In this document: piece by piece, positions 23,385 to 31,654 of the stretch
How the letters are laid out: every line of letters begins with the position of its first letter
Numbering within the stretch: the first letter of the stretch is position 1
DNA from: Candidatus Magasanikiibacteriota bacterium
GTDB taxonomy: Bacteria > Patescibacteriota > Patescibacteriia > Magasanikbacterales > UBA922
Length of the DNA stretch: 40,207 nt
Assembly: GCA_018061685.1 (NCBI GenBank)
Contig: JAGOTR010000005.1
Coordinates: 1-40,207 of the forward strand
Direction: 5' to 3'
The notes under the pieces: generated by a model
Seen by the model: only the letters and a program-made list of their open reading frames with translations
Told to the model about the DNA's origin: nothing
The model's database searches: none
Made by a program: the position numbers and the translations under genes

Positions 23385-24293
23385 ATTCCCCATTTTGTCT
23401 ATTTTTTGTTTTAAAGAGTCTAATTTGTTGTTTGTTGGGTTGGATTGTCTTAATTTATCGTAGGCTTCTTTGGCTAATTTTTTATTCCCCACCAGTATAG
23501 CAATATGCACAAAATTGTCAAGATATTTCGGATTTTCTGGTTCAAGCTCTATTGCTTGGTTAATTGCTTCTAATGCTGTTTCGTATTGTTCTACGCGAAC
23601 TAAAAGATCTGCCAATTTGGCAAAGCGTGGAGACATGTTGTGATTAATAATGACCGCTTCTTGGTAATGATCAATTGCTTTTTGTATATCACCATCTTGC
23701 TCTGCAATTTCAGCCATGCGCACATGAGCCAATTCATTTTTTGGATTGAGTTGGAGTAAAAATGAACAGGTTTCTGCAGCTTCTTCGAGTTGATCTCGTT
23801 CTACATACACGTCGATCAATCCTTTGTAAGCATCTTCATTTTTGTTGTCTAAACGAATAACGGCAATATATTTGCTTTCGGCACTATCAAATTGATTTGC
23901 TTGAAAGGCTTGCTCTGCGTCTTTTAATAGCAAGTTTACTTTTTCTTTTTCTGTTTGGGTTGCTTCGGGAGTATTGATCTGTTCTTGTTTTTTATGCTCT
24001 ATTTTTTGACGAATAATACGGCGTTCTACCGCTCCTACGTATTGGCGGAATTGTAATTGTACTTTTTTGAGGCGTGCCAAGAGTATGTGCACTTTTGCAT
24101 CGGTTTTTTCTTTTGATTCTTTTGTTTTCTTTTTTACTCGCTTTTTTAATACTTCATTTTTCTTTACCTCTTCTTGTACTTCGGGTAATTTTTCAATATC
24201 GAGCAAGGATAATTGGGGAAATTTTCGAATAACAACAACAAGAATAGTTGCAAGCGATACTAAAATAAGAATAAATGGAAGCAATGTATACAT
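23376..24293 (-). CDS. Membrane-anchored TPR-repeat protein
   Basis: 305 residues. One N-terminal membrane helix (about 3-22, LLPFILILVSLATILVVVI) is followed by a highly charged Lys/Glu-rich region (about 35-115, including KKRVKKKTKESKEK). About four tetratricopeptide repeats occupy residues 125-290, such as AEQAFQANQFDSAESKYIAVI, EDAYKGLIDVYVERDQLEEAA and YETALEAINQAIELEPENP. TPRs act as protein-docking platforms, and partner is unknown. ATG 24293 was chosen because it starts the membrane helix; it lies 13 nt after tpiA, so the two are likely co-transcribed. The final GNNN residues are encoded by repeat DNA. Confidence 0.88.
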   Translation of the reverse strand: MYTLLPFILILVSLATILVVVIRKFPQLSLLDIEKLPEVQEEVKKNEVLKKRVKKKTKESKEKTDAKVHILLARLKKVQLQFRQYVGAVERRIIRQKIEHKKQEQINTPEATQTEKEKVNLLLKDAEQAFQANQFDSAESKYIAVIRLDNKNEDAYKGLIDVYVERDQLEEAAETCSFLLQLNPKNELAHVRMAEIAEQDGDIQKAIDHYQEAVIINHNMSPRFAKLADLLVRVEQYETALEAINQAIELEPENPKYLDNFVHIAILVGNKKLAKEAYDKLRQSNPTNNKLDSLKQKIDKMGNNN

Positions 24294-24306
24294 ACCTATA
24301 AACCGT

Positions 24307-25065
24307 TTATGATATATCGCCAGATACGGCATGCACAAGGGCTTTATATTCATCTGTATGCACCGATGCGCTGCCGACTAATACACCATCAATCCCCTCT
24401 TGTGTGATATATGATAACACATTTTGGGGTGTGACACTACCGCCATATAAACACGTAATGGCTTGTGTTGTGTATTGTTTCATCTCTTCTCGAATGAGGT
24501 GGAGCATGTGTTTGGCCTCTTCTGGGCTGCATGCGGTGCCTACCCCGGCTTGTGATATTGCCCACACAGGTTCGTAGGCAATATATATGTTTGCTTGTTC
24601 AAGTCCTGTTATATTTTGGAATGCTTCTAGGAGTTGTTTTTTTATTCGGTATTCTTGTTTTTGAGCAGCGACATCATCTGCCGTGTCTCCCACACAAAGT
24701 ACCGGCGTTATGCCAGCATCAATGGCTGCTTGCAGTCGTTTGTGTGTATCGTCATTACTTTCTCCAAACACATGTCGTCGTTCTGAATGCCCAATAAGGG
24801 AATAGGAAATATGTGCTGAGTGAAGTACCTCCATTGATACTGCGCCAGTATACGCTCCTTTGGGTGTCCAGGCGGCGTGTTGTGCTCCTACAGCTATACC
24901 CGCAGTGTTTACTATGCCTTGTACAGAGGTGGCACTTAAGAGTGTTGGAAATACGACCATGCGGACAGACGCTTTTTCGTAAGAAAGTGTGGCATACTCC
25001 CGTGCTAATTGGAGTGATTCTTCGTGATTAAGATACATTTTCCAATTGGCAAAAAGAGAAATCAT
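24307..25065 (-). CDS. tpiA: Triosephosphate isomerase
   Basis: Interconverts dihydroxyacetone phosphate and glyceraldehyde-3-phosphate in glycolysis. The substrate Lys is in FANWKMYL (residue about 9). The catalytic His is in IGHSERRHVFGE and the catalytic Glu in IAYEPVWAIS. The phosphate loops are visible as YGGSVTPQN and DGVLVGSASV. At 252 residues it has a normal length. ATG 25065 gives the canonical MISLFANWKM start. The longer frame adds 48 residues of unrelated sequence from the intergenic region. Confidence 0.96.
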   Translation of the reverse strand: MISLFANWKMYLNHEESLQLAREYATLSYEKASVRMVVFPTLLSATSVQGIVNTAGIAVGAQHAAWTPKGAYTGAVSMEVLHSAHISYSLIGHSERRHVFGESNDDTHKRLQAAIDAGITPVLCVGDTADDVAAQKQEYRIKKQLLEAFQNITGLEQANIYIAYEPVWAISQAGVGTACSPEEAKHMLHLIREEMKQYTTQAITCLYGGSVTPQNVLSYITQEGIDGVLVGSASVHTDEYKALVHAVSGDIS

Positions 25066-25096
25066 ACAAGAGAGATAAAAAAAGAAATTTTTTGCG

Positions 25097-26395
25097 TTAT
25101 ATGCGAATTGATTCGGGTGATACGTCACCAATAATTGCCAGACGCATATCGTTGAATTTAAATATTTTTTTTGCAAGCGCTTTGATGTGCTCGTTTGTGA
25201 CTGCTTCAATTTTTTCCATTTCTTCTTCTGGTGTACTGATACGATTCATAAATAAGGCTTGCTCAGCATACCAATTTGCTTGCGCACTTGAATCTTCAAG
25301 TGATAAGGTAAGCGATCCTTTGATGTGTGTTTTGGCATCCATGAGTTCGCGTTTGGTGACCCCTTTGTCAATAATTTTATGTATTTCGTCTTGCATAACG
25401 CCGAGAGCTTTGTTCACATTTTTGGGGTCAAGGCCAGCGCGAATATACATGTAGCCAGTATCGCGAAATTGTTGTGAGCCACTCCGTATCATGTAGGCCA
25501 ATCCACGTCGTTCGCGAATTTGAATAAACAAGCGTGAGCTCATTGATCCTCCTAAGATGGTATTTAATACATCAAGAGTGGTGTTTTCTTTTCCTCCGTG
25601 AGAGAATGCGGGAAATCCAATCATGAGTTGTGCTTGATCGGTTTTTTTTTGTTGCACGATAATGCGATCAGTTTTCTGTTTTGGACCAAAACAATAGGGC
25701 AAAAATGTTTTTGATGCTTTGGTTTGTGAGGCTTGTTGTCCAAAATAGGTTTCAATAGCACCTTTTGTTTTGTCTGTGACTGCTCCGGCAACAACAATGG
25801 TCATATTACTGACGTCGTAGTATTTGTCGCGGTATGCTAATACGTCGTCACGCTTGTATGACATGACATGTTTTTCTGTTCCGCCAATATCACGCCCGAG
25901 TGGTGAGCCTTTGTATAAGACATCTTCAAACACATTATCAATATCCATGAGTGGATTGTCTTTGTACATGCGTAATTCTTCTACAATTGGGCCTTTTTCT
26001 TTTTCCATTTCTTTTGGATCAAAGACCGAGTGAAATAACATGTCTGAAAGAATGTCTAAACTAATAGGAAGATATGTAGCGTCAGCTTTAATATAATAGC
26101 CGGTATATTCTTTTCCCGTAAATGCATTATATTCTGCACCAAGTCGATCAATTTCGCGTGTTAACGTCAATGTATTTTTTCTTTTTTTTGTTCCTTTAAA
26201 CATCAAGTGTTCTACATAGTGTGACACACCTGATAATTTTTCTGGTTCGTAGCGAGACCCCACTGGGTACATAACCAAGGTGGTAATGGATTTGGTATCT
26301 TGCTGAGGAATTAAAATGACGTTAGCTTTGTTTGTGAGTTGATAGGATTGGAACATAGGGTGGATGAAAGATATAGATTGTTTGTTATATGACAT
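25097..26395 (-). CDS. M16-family zinc peptidase (processing-peptidase-like)
   Basis: 432 residues with the inverted zinc motif HYVEH (His59, Glu62, His63) in GVSHYVEHLMFKGTKKR and a downstream acidic ligand in KGPIVEELRMYKDNP. The C-terminal half carries the family RERRGLAYMIRS segment. This single-domain-pair size fits the mitochondrial processing peptidase/PqqL-like M16B group. There is no signal peptide, so it is likely cytoplasmic. Start: the frame is open upstream into a CCTGCC-type repeat encoding LPAGRQA, so ATG 26395 is a better start than an upstream codon. Probably transcribed with glyS, tpiA and the TPR gene. Confidence 0.92.
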   Translation of the reverse strand: MSYNKQSISFIHPMFQSYQLTNKANVILIPQQDTKSITTLVMYPVGSRYEPEKLSGVSHYVEHLMFKGTKKRKNTLTLTREIDRLGAEYNAFTGKEYTGYYIKADATYLPISLDILSDMLFHSVFDPKEMEKEKGPIVEELRMYKDNPLMDIDNVFEDVLYKGSPLGRDIGGTEKHVMSYKRDDVLAYRDKYYDVSNMTIVVAGAVTDKTKGAIETYFGQQASQTKASKTFLPYCFGPKQKTDRIIVQQKKTDQAQLMIGFPAFSHGGKENTTLDVLNTILGGSMSSRLFIQIRERRGLAYMIRSGSQQFRDTGYMYIRAGLDPKNVNKALGVMQDEIHKIIDKGVTKRELMDAKTHIKGSLTLSLEDSSAQANWYAEQALFMNRISTPEEEMEKIEAVTNEHIKALAKKIFKFNDMRLAIIGDVSPESIRI

Positions 26396-26403
26396 AACGG
26401 GCT

Positions 26404-26460
26404 TGCCCGGCGCCTGCCTGCCTGCAGGCAGGTAGCCCTCAGGCGAAGACGGGGATGACA
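26404..26460. repeat. Composite repeat: CCTGCC/GGCAGG palindrome plus CGGGGATGACA end
   Basis: Contains CCTGCCTGCAGGCAGG at 26419-26434, then TAGCCCTCAGGCGAAG, then ACGGGGATGA. Read on the minus strand it repeats the CTTCGCCTGAGGGCTACCTGCC order seen at 19574-19596, and joins it to the arm of the 8141-8213 repeat. It separates glyS from the M16 gene. Confidence 0.75.
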
Positions 26461-26465
26461 CTGGC

Positions 26466-27833
26466 CTACCACTGAAAGTATGATTTCAAATTATCGATTG
26501 CAACACGCTCTTGTTGCATGGTGTCGCGGTCACGGACGGTGACGGTGTTGTCGGTAAGAGTATCAAAATCAATGGTGACGCAGTATGGGGTACCTATTTC
26601 ATCTTGTCGGCGGTAGCGTTTGCCCACGTTGCCATTATCATCAAATTCACACACAAAATCGGTTTTGAGCATGGCAAATACGTCGCGTGCTTTGTCTACT
26701 AATTCTGGTTTATTTTTTAATAATGGAAATACGGCTACTTGAACGGGTGCAAGGCGTTTGGGGAATTTCATGACCACGCGTGTTTCGCCGTTTACCTCTT
26801 CTTCTGTATAGGCAGATAATAATGTGACGAGCACACTTCTGTCTAATCCAAAGGTTGGTTCGAGTACATGGGGGACAAATTTTCTGTTATTCACCGGATC
26901 ATTGTATTCCAATGTTTCACCAGAAAATTTGCTGTGCTGCGTTAAATCAAAATCCCCGCGATGTGCGAGTCCAAACAGTTCTTTAAATCCACCAAAGGGA
27001 AAATTGTATTCAATATCAACGGTTTTTTTGGAATAATGAGATAGTTTTTCTTTTGGATGTTCGTGGCGGCGAATGTCTTCTTTTTTTACCCCTAATTGTT
27101 GCACAAAAGATTCTTGTTCTTCGAGCCATGATTCAAAGAGGGGTTCCCATGCAATTTCTGGGTCAATAAAATATTCAATTTCCATTTGTTCAAATTCTCG
27201 TAAGCGAAAAATAAAATTGCCCGCCACAATTTCGTTGCGAAATGCTTTTCCAATTTGGGCAATACCAAATGGAATTTTGACACGCATAGAGTCCAGCACA
27301 TGTTGAAATTCCAAAAAAATGGCTCCTGCTGTTTCTGGTCGAAGATAGGCTGTGTTTTCTCCGGAATCCGAAACTGTATTCATTTCGGTTGCAAACATAA
27401 GGTTAAAATTCCGAACGTCTGTCCAGTTTTGATTGCCACAGTTTGGGCAGGTAATTTTTTCTGTTTGAAACACGGTATTCATTTTGGCAATGTCGCCTTC
27501 CATGTCTTTGCCTGTTTTTTCTTCTACCAAGTGATCAGCACGAAAGCGTTTGTGGCATTGTTTACAATCAATCATGGCATCGTTAAATCCACTCGTGTGG
27601 CCAGATGCTTCCCATGCTTTTGGATGCAAAATAATAGGGCCATCAATTCCCACAATTTCTGCTCGTTCTTGTACAAACATTTTCCACCACAATTTTTTAA
27701 TATTATTTTTTAATTCAATGCCATAGGGCCCGTAGGTATAGGAATTGGCAAATCCCCCATAGATTTCGCTGGCAGGAAAGATAAAGCCACGACGTTTACT
27801 TAATGACACTATATTGTCCATTTTGTTGTTCAT
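26466..27833 (-). CDS. glyS: Glycyl-tRNA synthetase, dimeric (alpha2) type
   Basis: 455-residue single-chain class II enzyme of the archaeal/eukaryotic-like type, not the bacterial alpha2beta2 type. SKRRGFIFPASEIYGGFANSYTYGPYG opens the core, followed by two Cys pairs (CKQC and CPNC). Motif 2 is AQIGKAFRNEI, with the ELFGLAHRGDFDL stretch and motif 3 EPTFGLDRSVLVTLLSAY. The C-terminal anticodon-binding domain includes DDNGNVGKRYRRQDEIGTPYCVTID. A consensus promoter lies upstream (27890-27918), making this the first gene of a probable glyS-M16-tpiA-TPR operon. Confidence 0.96.
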   Translation of the reverse strand: MNNKMDNIVSLSKRRGFIFPASEIYGGFANSYTYGPYGIELKNNIKKLWWKMFVQERAEIVGIDGPIILHPKAWEASGHTSGFNDAMIDCKQCHKRFRADHLVEEKTGKDMEGDIAKMNTVFQTEKITCPNCGNQNWTDVRNFNLMFATEMNTVSDSGENTAYLRPETAGAIFLEFQHVLDSMRVKIPFGIAQIGKAFRNEIVAGNFIFRLREFEQMEIEYFIDPEIAWEPLFESWLEEQESFVQQLGVKKEDIRRHEHPKEKLSHYSKKTVDIEYNFPFGGFKELFGLAHRGDFDLTQHSKFSGETLEYNDPVNNRKFVPHVLEPTFGLDRSVLVTLLSAYTEEEVNGETRVVMKFPKRLAPVQVAVFPLLKNKPELVDKARDVFAMLKTDFVCEFDDNGNVGKRYRRQDEIGTPYCVTIDFDTLTDNTVTVRDRDTMQQERVAIDNLKSYFQW

Positions 27834-27889
27834 ACGGGAAAAGTCTTAACTAAAAAATTGCCATGTACAACCGTTTTTTGGCTACTGAT

Positions 27890-27918
27890 AGTATACGGCT
27901 GACAGGGGCTTGCGTCAA
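27890..27918 (-). promoter_or_regulatory. glyS promoter
   Basis: On the minus strand TTGACG (27913-27918), a 17-nt spacer and TATACT (27890-27895). It is near-consensus and gives a leader of about 50 nt. It is divergent from a second candidate promoter at 27929. Confidence 0.75.
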
Positions 27919-27928
27919 GGTATGCTCG

Positions 27929-27957
27929 TTGACAAAGCAATGGCTCCATGGTAGCTT
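27929..27957 (+). promoter_or_regulatory. Divergent promoter candidate for the 97-residue gene
   Basis: Consensus -35 TTGACA (27929-27934), a 17-nt spacer and a weak -10 TAGCTT (27952-27957). The -35 lies only 10 bp from the -35 of the glyS promoter. Confidence 0.45.
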
Positions 27958-28023
27958 TTTTATCTTGCTCACGCGCTCTGTGTGGGGAAGATACGTGTAA
28001 ACGGTGCATTAGGAGAAACGTGC

Positions 28024-28317
28024 ATGAAGAACCGTATTGGTTTGGATGTTTTGGCTCGTCGGCCTGCCCCGACGGGAGCGGCCGTCTCGATCCAATCTTT
28101 GTACGATAACCAAGGCAATGCCCTCGGAACCTGTATCCGCCACGCGGATCGGATTCGTCTGTATTTCAGCCTTCCCGCTGCCACGAAGTTGACGAATGAT
28201 GTGTTGATGGTCAATGCCGATGTCCCTCAGGAATTTCTTCACGGAGTTCCTGGAGATGTCGCCATTGCAACTGCAACTCTGCCTAAACGGGAGGTGGAGT
28301 ACGTCAAAGCCAAGTGA
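28024..28317 (+). CDS. Unrecognised 97-residue protein with atypical base composition
   Basis: Starts at ATG 28024, 8 nt after a clear AGGAG ribosome binding site (28011-28015), which is stronger than at most genes here. By hand count its bases are about 54% G+C against about 43% in adjacent glyS sequence. The protein begins MKNRIGLDVLARRPAPTG, has a predicted beta-rich middle (GTCIRHADRIRLYFSLPAAT, VLMVNADVPQEF) and a basic end (LPKREVEYVKAK). There is no membrane segment or signal peptide, and I recognise no family. It is the only plus-strand gene between glyS and dtd, with a candidate divergent promoter and a terminator. Both support a real, possibly transferred, gene. Confidence 0.65.
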   Translation: MKNRIGLDVLARRPAPTGAAVSIQSLYDNQGNALGTCIRHADRIRLYFSLPAATKLTNDVLMVNADVPQEFLHGVPGDVAIATATLPKREVEYVKAK

Positions 28318-28339
28318 TTGACCTCATGCTCATTCAATA

Positions 28340-28377
28340 GCCGATCGCACACTCGTGTCCCCACCTTTACGATCGGC
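28340..28377 (+). other. GC-rich hairpin between the orphan gene and its terminator
   Basis: GCCGATCG (28340-28347) and CGATCGGC (28370-28377) form a perfect 8-bp stem enclosing 22 nt that include a small ACAC/GTGT hairpin. It has no U-run. It could protect the 3' end of the mRNA or bind a protein. Confidence 0.5.
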
Positions 28378-28383
28378 CAATTC

Positions 28384-28414
28384 AAAAATCTCTCAAGTGT
28401 ATTGAGAGATTTTT
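28384..28414. terminator. Bidirectional terminator between the orphan gene and dtd
   Basis: AAAAATCTCTCAA (28384-28396) and TTGAGAGATTTTT (28402-28414) form a 13-bp stem with a 5-nt loop, flanked by A-run and T-run. It serves the plus-strand orphan gene and the minus-strand dtd. Confidence 0.85.
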
Positions 28415-28420
28415 TTATTT

Positions 28421-28864
28421 TTACATATCAATCACCAAGGTAATTGGCCCATCGTTTATGAGTGACACTTCCATATGTTCGCCAAATAATCCTGTTTGGG
28501 TAGGAATGCCTCGACGGGAGCACTCTGCCACCATATAGTCGTATAATGGTTTTGCCACCTCAGGGCGGGCTGCTTTGGTAAAGCTCGGGCGAGTGCCTTT
28601 GGCACAGTCTGCGTAGAGGGTAAATTGTGATACTGCCAAAATGGCACCACCGGCTTCCACAATATTTTTTTCCATAAACGTCGTACTCCCCTTTTCTGCA
28701 AAAAGACGAAGTTTCAAAATTTTATCAATCATCGTATCTACTATTTTTGTTGTGTCGGTGTGGGTAATGCCGATGAGGAGTAAAAAACCAACACCAATCT
28801 GTCCAACCACTTTTTCGTTTACGGTGACAGAAGCTTCTGTTACTTTTTGGAGAATGATTTTCAT
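28421..28864 (-). CDS. dtd: D-aminoacyl-tRNA deacylase
   Basis: 147-residue DTD homodimer subunit that removes D-amino acids mischarged on tRNA. The N-terminus MKIILQKVTEASVTV, the SQFTLYAD motif (about residue 80) with the following KGTRPSF, and the Gly-cisPro loop NDGPITLVID near the C-terminus are the family signatures. Length is normal. It lies downstream of the frr terminator and shares a bidirectional terminator with the orphan gene. It fits the tRNA quality-control theme of the window. Confidence 0.96.
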   Translation of the reverse strand: MKIILQKVTEASVTVNEKVVGQIGVGFLLLIGITHTDTTKIVDTMIDKILKLRLFAEKGSTTFMEKNIVEAGGAILAVSQFTLYADCAKGTRPSFTKAARPEVAKPLYDYMVAECSRRGIPTQTGLFGEHMEVSLINDGPITLVIDM

Positions 28865-28970
28865 AGATGTCCACGTTCAAGAGTCATTATAATGGAATTA
28901 TTATAGGAGTAGTCTATCATATGGATACTGTATGCTCAATCGTAGTCTAGCTTTTAATTTTTTGGTATAA

Positions 28971-29003
28971 AAAAACAACCTCAATTGAGCTGGGGTTGTT
29001 TTT
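28971..29003 (-). terminator. Intrinsic terminator of frr
   Basis: AAAAACAACCTCA (28971-28983) pairs with TGGGGTTGTTTTT (28991-29003) with one mismatch. On the minus strand it lies 14 nt past the frr stop. Confidence 0.75.
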
Positions 29004-29017
29004 CTCTCTATACGATG

Positions 29018-29560
29018 TTATATCGTATTAATTTCTTTCTCTTTTTCTTCACCAATTTGCTTAATTTTTTCATTATATGATTTTACCATTTCTTCAATAT
29101 CGTCTTGCATATTGTACTTATCATCTTCACTTATTTCTTTTGCTTTTTCTTGTTTATCAATATCGGTTCGCAATTCTTCACGAATTTTTCGAATCGCAAT
29201 TTTTGCTTCTTCCAATTTTTTATGTAAGATTTTAATTAAATCATTGCGTCGTTCGGCTGTTAATTCTGGAAGTGGCAAACGAATAACTGTGCCATCGTTT
29301 ACCGGGTTAATCCCAATATCTGACTTGCGAATTCCTTCTTCTACCGCTTGCATGAGACTTTTATCCCATGGAGAAATGTTTAATGTGCGAGCATCGGCAA
29401 CATTAATAGAGGCAACGGTGTGGAGTGGTTGTTTACTTCCATATGCTTCTACCACAATATCTTCTACTAACGCAGGAGTTGCCCTACCAGTACGAAGACT
29501 GGAAATATCTTGTTTTAGAAATTCTATACTTTTATCAAATTGTTCTTTATTTATTGGCAT
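29018..29560 (-). CDS. frr: Ribosome recycling factor
   Basis: Splits post-termination ribosomes with EF-G. The 180-residue protein has the head/hinge pattern LRTGRATPALVEDIVVEAYG, HTVASINVADARTLNISPWDKSLM, GINPVNDGTVIRLPLPELTAERRNDLIKI, and the long C-terminal helix of domain I (IRKIREELRTDIDKQEKAKEISEDD). Normal length is about 185. pyrH and tsf, frequent neighbours elsewhere, are not adjacent. Here it follows a lipoprotein gene. Confidence 0.97.
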   Translation of the reverse strand: MPINKEQFDKSIEFLKQDISSLRTGRATPALVEDIVVEAYGSKQPLHTVASINVADARTLNISPWDKSLMQAVEEGIRKSDIGINPVNDGTVIRLPLPELTAERRNDLIKILHKKLEEAKIAIRKIREELRTDIDKQEKAKEISEDDKYNMQDDIEEMVKSYNEKIKQIGEEKEKEINTI

Positions 29561-29586
29561 AGATAGTTGTTATGAGATTATTACCT

Positions 29587-29600
29587 ACCTGCCGGCAGGT
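29587..29600. repeat. Short CCTGCC/GGCAGG palindrome
   Basis: ACCTGCCGGCAGGT, a perfect 14-bp palindrome directly after the stop codon of the BNR-repeat gene. It is the shortest copy of the repeat family in the window. Confidence 0.7.
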
Positions 29601-30680
29601 TTATTCAGTTACGGGAATGGTAAAGCCAAGGTAGAGCCAGCCTATTTCTGTGGGATGGCTTCGGAGTACGGTAGGAATTTGTCCTGAAGGCAATCGTTTT
29701 GTAATCCAGCTATCACCACCATCAACGGTTTTATACAAGGTGGATCGTTCGTTAATTGTGGCAGTGTAATACATTTCTTTTGGATTGGTTGGGTCAACAG
29801 CAAAGCCAAAAATGCGAGCACTTCCTGGTGGGTGGATTAAATTGAGTGTTTGCCAATTATCTCCCCCGTCTTTCGAGATATGAATACCATAGGTAGAGAT
29901 ATAATACAAGAGGTCTTTTTCTTGTGGTGAGAGTATAAATCGTCTATATTCCAATCCCCCTGGGAATCCTTTTAATTGTGTATCTAATGCTTGCCATTGT
30001 TTTCCTCCGTCAATCGATCGGTATATCCCATCGGTTTCTGTAGCAAGGTATATTCTGCCTTCTGTATATGGATCAGAAAATAAGTCAATGACACGTTTTC
30101 CCAAATAATATATTACTTTCCAACTAATACCTTGATCTTGGCTTTCTAATATATCGCCATTACTTTTTGCCAAATATAATTGATGAGGTGCGAAGGGGTT
30201 AATAGAAAGACTGCCAATTCGTGACCCTGTATCATCGCGATACACTTCTACCCATGACCGGCTACAATCGGTACTTTTGTATACAAACCCGCCATTTGTT
30301 ACATAGAGCGTACATGTATCTTTTGGATGAACTGCAACGCTATAAATAAATCCCGTAGAAAGAGCCCCTTCTGGTTGTTGCCAGCTATTGCCATTGTTGT
30401 AGGTATACAATAACCCTTGTCCACGAGTTGCCCAGTACATGGCCCGTGGATCTTGCTGATCTTCAAAAATACGATACACACTGGCAGAAGATACATCAAG
30501 CACTCCCTCGGCATTCACTAATCGTGAAATAGGTTGCCATGTTTCGGCTTTATCTGTTGACACAAACATACCTGCGGGCCCCAGTGTGGTACTTTCGTTT
30601 TGTGAACGAGAAATACATCCTTGCCCCATAAACAGAAATGCAACAAACATTAGTGCGAGAGATGCGATGCGTGTGTTCAT
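29601..30680 (-). CDS. Exported BNR/sortilin-like beta-propeller protein, probable lipoprotein
   Basis: 359 residues. The N-terminal signal segment (about 5-21) ends in FMGQGC, a weak lipobox with Cys22. The body is a series of blades with Asp-box/BNR-type words: STDKAETWQPI, YNNGNSWQQP, STDCSRSWVEV, SQDQGISWKVI, SIDGGKQWQAL, SKDGGDNWQTL and TVDGGDSWITK. This is a seven-fold pattern typical of sortilin/Ycf48-like propellers. Such proteins bind proteins or glycans. No catalytic residues are evident. It is 8 nt downstream of holB, so likely in its operon. Confidence 0.88.
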   Translation of the reverse strand: MNTRIASLALMFVAFLFMGQGCISRSQNESTTLGPAGMFVSTDKAETWQPISRLVNAEGVLDVSSASVYRIFEDQQDPRAMYWATRGQGLLYTYNNGNSWQQPEGALSTGFIYSVAVHPKDTCTLYVTNGGFVYKSTDCSRSWVEVYRDDTGSRIGSLSINPFAPHQLYLAKSNGDILESQDQGISWKVIYYLGKRVIDLFSDPYTEGRIYLATETDGIYRSIDGGKQWQALDTQLKGFPGGLEYRRFILSPQEKDLLYYISTYGIHISKDGGDNWQTLNLIHPPGSARIFGFAVDPTNPKEMYYTATINERSTLYKTVDGGDSWITKRLPSGQIPTVLRSHPTEIGWLYLGFTIPVTE

Positions 30681-30688
30681 ACAAGATA

Positions 30689-31645
30689 TTATGGAATAGA
30701 TAATAAAATATGTTCAATTAATAATTTAGGATGAATATTTTGGTGTAACAACCGTTTTGTTTTGTGGAGCTTCTCTACAATGCGATAGGCCTGTGAGACG
30801 TCAATAACGGGTATATCACCACCAGTATACGATACTTTGTCTTTCATTCCAATACTTGCGTACAGTATATCACGCATCATGATTTCCCACAGCTCTATCC
30901 GCGTAATAAGATTTTTTCTTGCCTGAATATGATCATCTTTTTCGGAAAATAATGATTGCACCTGTTTTATTTTTGCGTGATAGGGAATAAAAAATAATGA
31001 CACAAAATCTTGGAGTGTCTCACGATGTTTTGTATACACATCGGCTTGTGTGACCCAATTGATAAGAAGCCCCGGACAGCCATGCGACATGGCAACCATT
31101 TCTTTTGCTTGATGCTCGTACTCTTTATGGTCAGATTCTATATAGCGTTCTAGCACCGTCGATTCAACTGGATAAAAATAGCATGACTGTACCCGAGAAA
31201 AAATGGTTGGCAAAAGAGACTCGGTACTTTTGGTAATGAGAAAAAAAATAGTTTTTTTGCTGGGTTCTTCGAGGGTTTTGAGTAAGGCGTTACTCGCATT
31301 TTCATTGAGTTTTTCGGCTCCATCAATAATGACTATTTTATACCCACCCATAGCTGCATAGCGTGATGCCCATTCGTTGACACGTCTAATTTGTGACACA
31401 TCAATATATTTTTTTGTTTTGCCCGTTTTTTTATTTTTTTCTTGTGTGACAAACAAATAATCTGGATGTTGGTGCAATTTTTCTGTTGAGGTTTTGAGGA
31501 GGCCTGCTGCGAGTATTTCTGCAAACGTCCTTTTTCCTAAATGGGCTACCCCAACAAAACAATACGCATGATTCCATGATTGCTTTTCAGAAACGTGTGA
31601 AAAAAATTGTTGTATGGGAGAGTGTCCGATGAGTTGGGGAAACAT
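30689..31645 (-). CDS. holB: DNA polymerase III delta' subunit
   Basis: Clamp-loader AAA+ subunit. LIGHSPIQQFFSH and HAYCFVGVAHLGKRTFAE show a degenerate P-loop. KIVIIDGAEKLNENASNALLKTLEEPSKKTIFFLIT is the family core (Walker B region and sensor 1), followed by LLPTIFSRVQSCYFYPV. The zinc-binding Cys cluster of typical DnaX and many delta' proteins is missing. 318 residues. The altered P-loop (GKR in place of GKS/T) fits delta', which does not hydrolyse ATP. It heads a small operon with the BNR lipoprotein gene. Confidence 0.93.
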   Translation of the reverse strand: MFPQLIGHSPIQQFFSHVSEKQSWNHAYCFVGVAHLGKRTFAEILAAGLLKTSTEKLHQHPDYLFVTQEKNKKTGKTKKYIDVSQIRRVNEWASRYAAMGGYKIVIIDGAEKLNENASNALLKTLEEPSKKTIFFLITKSTESLLPTIFSRVQSCYFYPVESTVLERYIESDHKEYEHQAKEMVAMSHGCPGLLINWVTQADVYTKHRETLQDFVSLFFIPYHAKIKQVQSLFSEKDDHIQARKNLITRIELWEIMMRDILYASIGMKDKVSYTGGDIPVIDVSQAYRIVEKLHKTKRLLHQNIHPKLLIEHILLSIP

Positions 31646-31654
31646 ATTTATTTG

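Noticed and set aside
26396-26461. Upstream extension of the M16 peptidase (SPEGYLPAGRQAPG)
   Set aside because: Encoded by repeat DNA. The family alignment and spacing support ATG 26395.
27969-28242. Minus-strand frames opposite the 97-residue gene
   Set aside because: Arg/Gly-rich shadows of the plus-strand gene, which has a ribosome site, promoter and terminator.
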